Below, piece by piece: positions 56,953 through 64,000 of a stretch of DNA of 64,000 nucleotides; position 1 is the stretch's first letter, and each line of letters opens with the position of its first letter. Below the pieces are notes generated by a model, which saw only the letters and a program-made list of their open reading frames with translations, was not told where the DNA came from and ran no database searches. The position numbers and the translations under genes are program-made. The DNA comes from Turbatrix aceti (taxonomy: Eukaryota; Nematoda; Chromadorea; Rhabditida; Panagrolaimidae): positions 6,476,739 through 6,540,738 of the forward strand of contig OZ017767.1 of NCBI GenBank assembly GCA_963969345.1, in the 5' to 3' direction.

Positions 56953-59900
56953 ATGCGGCTGGCGTTAGCCGTTGCGCTCCTCGCCGGGCTCTGGGTGTCC
57001 GCTTCGGGCGGTTTGCTGCCATTTGGCCCCGAAGCCGGCGACCAGGCAATATCATTCTCGTCCCCGGCCTCTGCGGTCGCCCTCACCGTTCCCGTGCCCT
57101 ACTACAACCAGCCCCAGGGCCAGCTGTTCATCTCGCCGAAGGGCGCTGTCTCCTTCGATCGACCCTTACCTGACGTCCTGCCTGAAACCGAGCCCTTCTC
57201 CGAGCATGCTGCCATCGCAGTTTTCTACGCAGACGCTGTCAACGGAAAAGTCCACTACCGAACGGAGCCCCACGAATCAGAAACATCAAAACAACTCGCG
57301 ATCATCGTTTCCAAGGCTTACGGTATAACTTTCGCGCCGAAAGTCGTCATTGTCGTGACTTGGGAACTCCTGATTGGAACGGACACGGATGGAAGTAATA
57401 CATTCCAAATCGTTCTCCTCTCCGATGCGAGACAATCCTTCGCTTTCCTGAAATACGCCACGCTCGATTGGGTCGAGACGAACAACCGGCATGGTCTCGC
57501 GGGATTCTACTTCAACGACGGAAGGAAACAGGCCATGATCAATGCTGGCACCGATGAAGTCCGAAATCTCGTCACTCTGACAAACAGCAACGATCCTGGA
57601 TCTTTTCTCTTCAGCATCGGCGGCGATCAGCCAATTGATCCCCGCGCGGGCATCGAAGATGAAAACGAGAGCGATTACGACTACGAAGCCAACGTCAAAG
57701 AATACGACGACCCCGCCGGAGCCGGAGCGGGAGCTGGGGCGAATAACAATATTGATGCGTGTCCGACGAATCCCTACGGAGACACCTGCCCTGCTTCGTG
57801 CCATCCACTGACCGATGATCGAGGATGCATGCTTTGCACCTGTCCTGAGCCTGTCAAGCCGGATGTCCCGGCTGACGACGAGCCAGAAAGCTCAGTCGAA
57901 CAGGAACTCAATAATCAGGTGATTGGTGATCCTGTTGACCTTTTGCTCAATGAACCGTCTGACGGTGATCAGGAACAAGAACAGCCGATTGATCAGGATC
58001 AAGATCAGAATCAGGAAATCGACGTCCCAATCGAGCCGGAAGACCCGGAAGCCGTGCGATGTGGCACCTGTGATCCCCATGCGAAATGCGTTCACCACAG
58101 CCGTGGATCCTGCTGCGAATGTGCCGGCGGAAAAGTTGGCAATGGAATTTCCTGTATACCTGCTGAGACCCCCCAACGCATTTCTGGAACCTTCCAGGCG
58201 GCGATCAACGGTGAAGCTCTCCCACAGGCTGAGTTTTACGCGTACGCGCAACCCAAAGACGGTCAACAGCATACGACCCTCGCAAAAGTGCCTGTCGATC
58301 ATGGATTTGCCCTTTTGTTGCTCCATTCCATCGGAGATCCCATTGGCTGGCTTTTTGCCACCCGGGGCAGCGAAAACGCGTACAACGGCTTTGAACTAAC
58401 CGGCGGAAAGTTCAACAGAACAGCTTCGGTCCATATTGGAGACAAATACGCTTCGCTCATCCAACAAACTTTCGTCGACGGAAAAGTCGATGTCTTTGTC
58501 AGCGGAACTCTTCCAACGCTCAACGCAGAAGCGCAGGTCACGTTCCCCAACTTTGAGGTCACATATCGCAGAGAGAGACCGGGAGTGCTGCAGGCGTATA
58601 CCGACCGACAGCTCGAGATTCACCGGGAGGGCGAAGTTGAAAAGCTGCACCTCACCGTTGAACAGAAGATTCACTATATCGAGTGCGAGTACAAAGACGT
58701 TAGTTTTAGCTTTTTTTGGGGGGAATGTGTGCAATTGTTTTTTTTCAGTTTGATAATTCGGATGTCATCAAGGTACGCTCGAGTCGTTTGAACGCTCATT
58801 TCTCACCTGCCGATGGCACTGTTCGGTTTGCATCTCAGAATACCGCTGTGGATCCCAGTAAGTTTGATTTTTGTCTTCCAACTTGGAAAAAAGGCAAAAT
58901 TTGGGTAGAGAATGCACGAAAAAACCAAAATGTAGGCTATTTTTAGAATTTATGAATTTTGAACAAAGAATACTCAAAATTGATAAAAAAATTAAAATTT
59001 TACCCAAAAAAAGGTATATTTTCTTCAAAAGTGTCGCGATTTGTTGGATTCAACTTTTTTGAAAAAAAATGTCGACCCCGATTTTGACTCCGGGGTCGGA
59101 GTCGGTGGAACACTGCATCAAATTCAAATATATATTTTTTTAGACGACGAACCCAGCCAACCCCCAGGCGAAGGCGGCGTGTGCTCGACCGGAGCTCACC
59201 TCTGCACGCAGCCCAACATGCGCTGCGAGCCGGTTGAGTCATCGTATCGATGCGTCTGCGAGCGCGGTTACCAGACCGAAATCGACGACACCGTTCCCGT
59301 TCGATTCCGCTGCATCCCTCAGCCTGGCGCTGTCGCACCTGCTCCCGGCCCCGGTGCTACACGTCCCGAAGATGAGCAGTCCTTTGGTCCTGGACATTGT
59401 ACGTCCCACAGCGAATGCCATCGCTACGGTGAATGCGTTTTTGGACCCACCGGTTCGGGAACGTGCAAATGCCGTGGCTGGTACGTCGGCGACGGCGTGT
59501 CTCACTGCGGACCGCCTGAACAACAGCCAGAACCACGTCCTGAAGCTGCCCAACCAGCTCCAGCAGCACCCGTGGCGCCTACAGTGCCTGTCGACGCTGC
59601 GGGTAAAATCTGCCGCGCGCACGCTGAATGCGGGGAGAATGCCAACTGCGTGTACAGCAATGAACTCAATTACTACCATTGTGAATGTTTGACACCGTAC
59701 ATCGGTGACGGATACACCTGCACTGCCAGCCAGGTGCCAGGTGAGATTTAAAAAAAAATGTGTGCATGAATGATATTAATTTTCCATTTTCCAGAAACCC
59801 AAGAAACCTGCGAACAACGCCTGAACTGTAACCCACACGCTCGGTGCGTTTTCAATCCAGAAACTTCTTCCCCGATCTGCCAGTGCGTAGAAGGCTTCGA

Positions 59901-61828
59901 AGGCAACGGAGCGATCTGCACGCCCCTCAGCCAGTACGTGCCACCTATTGTACAACCCCCGCCACCTGTACCAGGCCTGACCGAGTGCCGAGACCAGTCT
60001 GACTGTCACACGAATGCTCATTGCGTCTTCGTTCAATCCCATAACAAAACCTACTGTGAGTGCCTCGCTGGCTTCGAAGGCGACGGCGTCCACCGCTGCA
60101 AATCCAACGAACAATGCAACCCGGCCGCGCCTTCGTGCCACGCCCACGCAGAATGCGTTTTTGGCTCTGCAGAATCAGCTTACGTGTGTAAATGCATCCA
60201 GGGTTTCGTCGGCGACGGTCAAACCTGCTACGCCGCCGGTCCAGCGGCTTCTACCTGCGATCGAGAGCCTACGCTCTGCCATGCTAACGCTCAGTGCCAG
60301 TTTGACGTTCATACAAACCGATATGAATGCGTCTGCAAGCCAGGAAGCACCGGCGACGGTTACCGAGCCTGCGTCGTCGATACCGGATGTTATGAAAATC
60401 GATCGCTTTGCGACGCCCACGCACAGTGCGTGCCGTCTGAATTCGGCAGGTACGTGTGCAACTGTAATTATGGATTTCACGGAAATGGACTGGTCTGTCA
60501 TCCGGACTCGGAAACGCCTGCGGACACGCTTTTTGTCAGCCGGGGAATGTCGGTCATCCAGCGCAGCTCGGATCCCGCCCAGCAGGGTCGTCAGCTGATT
60601 GTTGTCCCCCATCAGACGGTCGTTGGCATTGATTATGACTGCCTTGGTGACCGGATTTACTGGTCGGACATTTCTGGCCATGTTATCCGCACCGCCAACG
60701 TCAACGGCACGGATGTCGTCGAATATTACGGCGACGTGCTCAAAAGCCCCGAGGGCATCGCCATCGACTGGAGCTCAAAGAATTTGTACTACGCGGATTC
60801 TTTCCTCAAGGAAATTGGAGTCGTGAGTTTGGATGGAAAATATCAGAAAAGTCTCGTCAATACATCTCTCACAAATCCACGCGCTGTGACCATCGATCAC
60901 GTCAACAAACGCCTGTACTACTCAGATTGGCACCGTGAACATCCCAAAATCGGACGCGTCGATCTCGACGGCCAAAACAACGAAATCTTTGTCGATACGG
61001 ATATTCACCTGCCAAATGGCCTGGCTGTTGTGTATTCTACACAGGAGCTCTGCTGGGTCGACGCTGGAAGTCAGCGCCTGAATTGCATCGGGCTTGATGG
61101 ACATCGAAGACGGGTCGTCTACGCGCCTTTGGAGTTCCCCTTCGGACTTACTGTGCGCCATGATCAGCGATTCTACTGGACGGATTGGAACAGTCATGCT
61201 ATCCACAGCGTGTCGGTTACCGGTCAGGGATATATTACGTTTGCGCCTAGTGTGGGTGGCGGAAAGGTCTACGGCATCGTCAGCGTGCCTGGCAAGTGCC
61301 AAGGAAGTGAGTTTTTTTTTCGCATCCAATCAGTGTTTTAACTTTGAGGAAAATCGATTCTGGGAGTCGACTTTTACTCGGAATCAACTCATTTTGTACC
61401 GATAAAAAAAATATTTGTTTTTTAAAAAAATGCAAAAAAAAACAATAAAACGTAGGAAATTTTTAGCATTTTTTGAATTTTGAACAAAAAATACTCAAAA
61501 TTGATAAAAATCGTGAATTTTACCATAAAAAGGTACATTTTCTTCGAAAGAGTCGCGATTCTTCGGAGTCGACTTTTTAAAAAAAATATCGACTCCGACT
61601 TTCAACACTCGATTTTGAATCAGAGTCGACTCCCGAGTCGATCGAAGTCGTTGGAACACTTTTCCAACTGGGATTTGGTCTTCTAAATTATGTAAAATTG
61701 TGTTTTTTCCAGAAGAATCAGCTTGCACGCTGAGCAACGGAGGCTGCAAGCATCTGTGCCTGCCCAGCAGGAACAACGAAGCCAAGTGCACGTGTCCAGA
61801 CAACGTCACCGGTCTCAAGGGCTGCTAA
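56953..61828 (+). CDS. nid-1: Nidogen (entactin), basement-membrane glycoprotein
   Basis: Five exons in phase (56953-58698, 58749-58857, 59144-59740, 59795-61306, 61713-61828) encode 1,359 residues. Nidogen links laminin and collagen IV in basement membranes. Order of domains: signal peptide (1-19); NIDO/G1 domain (to about 235, with WELLIGTDTDGSNTFQIVL); an acidic Asp/Glu/Gln-rich link with a Cys-rich module; an EGF module; the G2 beta-barrel (about 410-610, starting RISGTFQAAINGE), which in nidogens binds collagen IV and perlecan; at least six EGF-like modules; a five-blade YWTD propeller (about 1058-1310, motifs IYWSDI, LYYADS, LYYSDW, LCWVDA, FYWTDW), which binds laminin; and a final EGF module encoded by its own exon. 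Two of the four introns are 50-54 bp; the other two are filled by the GAGTC repeat. Confidence 0.96.
58872..59112 (+). repeat. Intron-filling GAGTC repeat, copy 3 (nidogen intron 2)
   Basis: Fills almost all of the 286-bp intron. Has CCAACTTGGAAAAAAGG near its start, GGTATATTTTCTTCAAAA, and ends GGAGTCGGTGGAACACTGC. Confidence 0.83.
61345..61655 (+). repeat. Intron-filling GAGTC repeat, copy 4 (nidogen intron 4)
   Basis: Fills most of the 406-bp intron. It starts GGAAAATCGATTCTGGGAG, shares ATCAACTCATTTTG and GGTACATTTTCTTCGAAAG, and has several GAGTCGACTC copies near the end. Confidence 0.85.
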
Positions 61829-62052
61829 AAGCGCGTCCGATGCCTTTCCTCTCCCTCTCCTGCCTGTCCTACAACTTGCCATGCATCTCTCCTCACAGCT
61901 CCTCAACTCACCACTTGTTTTGAACGAACGAACACACAACACAAATTGTGCCTTATCAAAAGAAAAAAAACACTCAACGTTTTCAGATCAGAAAAAAAAA
62001 TGTCAATTACGATCTTTTGCACCCGATATCGAAGATATGTAAGATCGAAGAT

Positions 62053-62058
62053 AATAAA
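62053..62058 (+). terminator. Candidate polyadenylation signal of nidogen
   Basis: AATAAA, 225 bp after the stop codon, followed by a second overlapping TAAATAAA. Confidence 0.4.
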
Positions 62059-62118
62059 TAAAATCCTAGTTTGTTTTTTACAAATTTATGTACTATGTGT
62101 TTTTATTTACAAAAGTTG

Positions 62119-63222
62119 TCAATTGACGGCGACAGCAAGGTCATCGTACGCGCAGACGAGGAGGGCCAGCATGAGGCCGACGTTGAAGACGGTCCAATCA
62201 CCCGTCGTCAGCCCGAAGTCTATGCAGTTCTTGCGGCAGACGTAGAGTTCTTCCGATTTGAGCGACGCGACCAGCACGCTCACATCCGGGCAACCGAGAG
62301 ATTTTCGCACGGTAGCGAGTTGTTGGCCCCAATCTTTTGCTTGGACCATTTTGAAGTCCTCATCGAAGGGCGAAGGCGCGCACGTGCCGTTGAAGTTTCC
62401 GCCAGTCCAGAAGCATGCAATGGGCCAGGATTCTGCCGCGGGCTCCAGGATGTAGCCCAGGCTGTCGTCAGCGCAGAGGTCGTAGATTCTTAGTAAGTTT
62501 CGTCTGAAAAAAAATTGAATAAAAAATAATAAAAAATCAATTTTTTTTTATTAATTTTTAAAATTTTTCGTTCGTTTATGTTTGTTTGCGAACAAGTTCA
62601 AAAATTTATTGTTCGTGTTCGTTCACGAACACAACTTTTGTAAATTACGTTTTTTATGTTTGTTCAAACATTTATAAATTTTTTGAACGGATAAAACGAA
62701 CAAAAAAAGGCCACTAATTTTGGGTATTTAAAAAATTTAATTCATAATTTTAAAAATTAATTTAAAAACGCTGTTTTTTGATAAAAAAAATACAAAAAAA
62801 TCTTTAAGATTTACCTAGAAAAACTTTTTACAAAAAACTGCCCGAATGTACAAAATTGGGCCCAAATGTTAAAAACAAAATTTTCGATGTTCGTTCGTGT
62901 TCGTTCGCGAACATCGACAAAGTTGTTCATGTTCGTTTATTTTTGTGAAAAAAGAATTGCGAAACTTTTACGTACGTCCATGAACAAAAAATCAAATATT
63001 TACCCCCTCCCGATTTTTTTTGTTGGCATTTTCCTACCGTTGCCTGTTGCCGGGTTCCAGTAAACTAGAATTACGCAGAATAAGCAGCGCAATCTCTCGC
63101 TTCATGGCCCATTCAGGCGAGGGATGAGATCGACAATAGGTGTCCTTGTCGCACAGAAAATTCGCCTCAACGGAGGCGTAGTAGAAGAGGCATGTCCCGA
63201 AGACGAGTGACCAGACCCGCAT
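62119..63222 (-). CDS. Small cysteine-rich protein with signal peptide
   Basis: Two exons (63038-63222 and 62119-62503, joined in phase across a 534-bp intron) give 189 residues. The N-terminus (MRVWSLVFGTCLFYYASVEA) is a good signal peptide, followed by mature sequence with about nine cysteines (FLCDKDTYC, DLC, ACFW, GTC, GCPD, YVCRKNC). Near the C-terminus a hydrophobic stretch (VFNVGLMLALLVCAY) suggests a membrane anchor or GPI-attachment signal. No family is recognised. The gene is head-to-head with the next one (176 bp between the start codons), so they may share a promoter. Confidence 0.7.
62560..62960. repeat. GTTCGCGAAC-family repeat in intron
   Basis: Fills most of the 534-bp intron of the small cysteine-rich gene. 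It shows GTTTGCGAACAAG, GTTCGTTCACGAACA and GTTCGTTCGCGAACATCG, with AT-rich spacers. Confidence 0.55.
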
Positions 63223-63398
63223 GGTAAGCAGTAATGTGTCAAGTTCACGCAAAACAGACCCGCGCCCCATCTACGCATGCAAATGGCCAACATGAATGCA
63301 AATTTCCCCCGGTCTGAGCGCTTCTACGAGCTCGACGACGGTCGCGCACGCGCACTCCAACTTCTTCTCCCCCCGTCCACGCGAAAGAGACAGCAGCG

Positions 63399-64000
63399 AT
63401 GGCAACGTCGGTGACGCGTGTGCTGGTAGCGGCGACCGTGCTTATCGGTCTGGCAGCCGGTGATGAGGCCCTCGGCAAGGTGTCCTGCGAGGAAGCAGCT
63501 CTGTCCATTCAGATGTGGCTTGTCGTCCTCATGATTGCACCGACTCTCCTCAACCTTACCTCGGTCATTCTACTTTTCTTCTCGTCTTCGCTCATCTGGA
63601 AACTCGACAAAGTCGTCGAAAGCATCACACAAAAGTTTGTTTTTTTCCACTCTTTTTTCCCAGGCAGTGACCATTTTGACCAAAATTTGGGTCCTATTTG
63701 TTCCAAATTTCGGGCATTTTAGAATAATTCAAAAAAAAGTAAAAAAAAAGAAATACACAAAAAACACCAAAACGTAGAAAATTTCTAGCATGAATGAATT
63801 TTCAACAAAAAATACTCAAAATTGATAAAAATAGTAAATTTTACCCAAAAATGAATACATTTTCTTCAAAACATTCGCGATTCTTCGGAATCGACTTTTT
63901 AAAAAAAAATTTTACACTCCGACGTTCAATTCTCGATTCCGAGTCAGAGTCGACTCCGGAGTCGTTAGAACACTGCCCCGAACCAGGGTTTTTTGTAAAC
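63399..64000 (+). CDS. Membrane protein, 5' exon only (runs off window)
   Basis: Exon 1 is 63399-63634 (78 codons plus two bases), ending at an AAAA|GTTTGT donor. It encodes an N-terminal signal peptide (VLVAATVLIGLAAGDEA), a short luminal part with one Cys, a hydrophobic span (WLVVLMIAPTLLNLTSVILLFF) and the start of a charged helix (KLDKVVESIT). The rest of the gene lies beyond the window; the following intron holds copy 5 of the GAGTC repeat. Not recognised. Its neighbour on the other strand also encodes a signal-peptide protein. Confidence 0.55.
63655..63970 (+). repeat. Intron-filling GAGTC repeat, copy 5
   Basis: Starts near TTTTGACCAAAATTTGGGTC, shares AAAATACTCAAAATTGATAA and ATTTTCTTCAAAAC, and ends GGAGTCGTTAGAACACTGCC. 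Same orientation as the host gene. Confidence 0.83.

Noticed and set aside
1..64000. tRNA, rRNA, CRISPR arrays and bacterial operon features
   Set aside because: I looked for T-loop-like GGTTCGAATC motifs with pairing arms, rRNA cores and regularly spaced direct repeats. None was convincing, and the genome is eukaryotic.

Overview
This is a nematode nuclear contig. The strongest taxonomic evidence is a canonical 127-residue two-exon major sperm protein gene at 54.0-54.4 kb, a nematode-restricted family. It is supported by an Srg-type serpentine chemoreceptor, nidogen, a PARP-1 homologue, and many start codons that sit just after a splice acceptor with no cis-spliced upstream exon, as expected for spliced-leader trans-splicing. 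Host exons are GC-balanced, introns are very AT-rich, and the shortest introns are about 50 bp. I cannot place the species; it does not look like Caenorhabditis in intron style.

Layout. 0-0.4 kb: 3' end of a cysteine-rich secreted-type gene. 0.4-7.8 kb: long gene-poor stretch with an 859-bp fold-back transposon. 7.8-12 kb: two unrecognised multi-exon genes (minus). 12.8-14.2 kb: chemoreceptor (minus). 14.2-19.3 kb: gene-poor, with a 615-bp palindromic element. 19.3-21.3 kb: mitochondrial-type fumarase (minus). 22.2-31.9 kb: a complete-ended but internally deleted Maverick/Polinton virus-like transposon. 32-33.3 kb: DNAJC4-like J-protein (minus). 35-36.6 kb: two small plus-strand genes. 37-37.9 kb: second fold-back element. 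38-42.2 kb: PARP-1 (minus). 43.2-45.3 kb: SLC52A-type riboflavin transporter. 45.8-48.4 kb: SEC14-like CRAL-TRIO/GOLD protein (minus). 50.2-53.6 kb: RGG-rich protein ending in an RRP36 domain (minus). 54 kb: MSP (minus). 57-61.8 kb: nidogen. 62.1-63.2 kb: small cysteine-rich secreted-type protein (minus). 63.4 kb to end: 5' part of a membrane protein.

The Maverick is the most interesting object. It has 178-bp terminal inverted repeats about 98% identical, AG...CT termini and a perfect 6-bp target duplication (CACAAC). In order it carries a host-like four-exon HEPN/PaREP1-like cargo gene, a GC-rich palindromic tandem repeat, a chromodomain integrase fused to an N-terminal zinc ribbon, a major capsid protein, a large herpes-gB-like (class III) fusogen, a small basic protein, a probable minor capsid protein, and 3'-truncated packaging ATPase and adenain-type protease genes that face each other across an apparent deletion junction. 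No protein-primed DNA polymerase is present. At 9,671 bp it is a young but non-autonomous copy that has kept its envelope and capsid genes and its cargo.

The second theme is repeat biology. Five introns in five exon-intron contexts (four genes plus the last, partial one) consist almost wholly of one ~250-300-bp non-coding repeat family marked by GAGTCGACTC motifs. A second family with a GTTCGCGAAC palindrome fills three further introns. Exon coordinates in the entries were derived by hand from splice signals and phase continuity; no transcript evidence was available.
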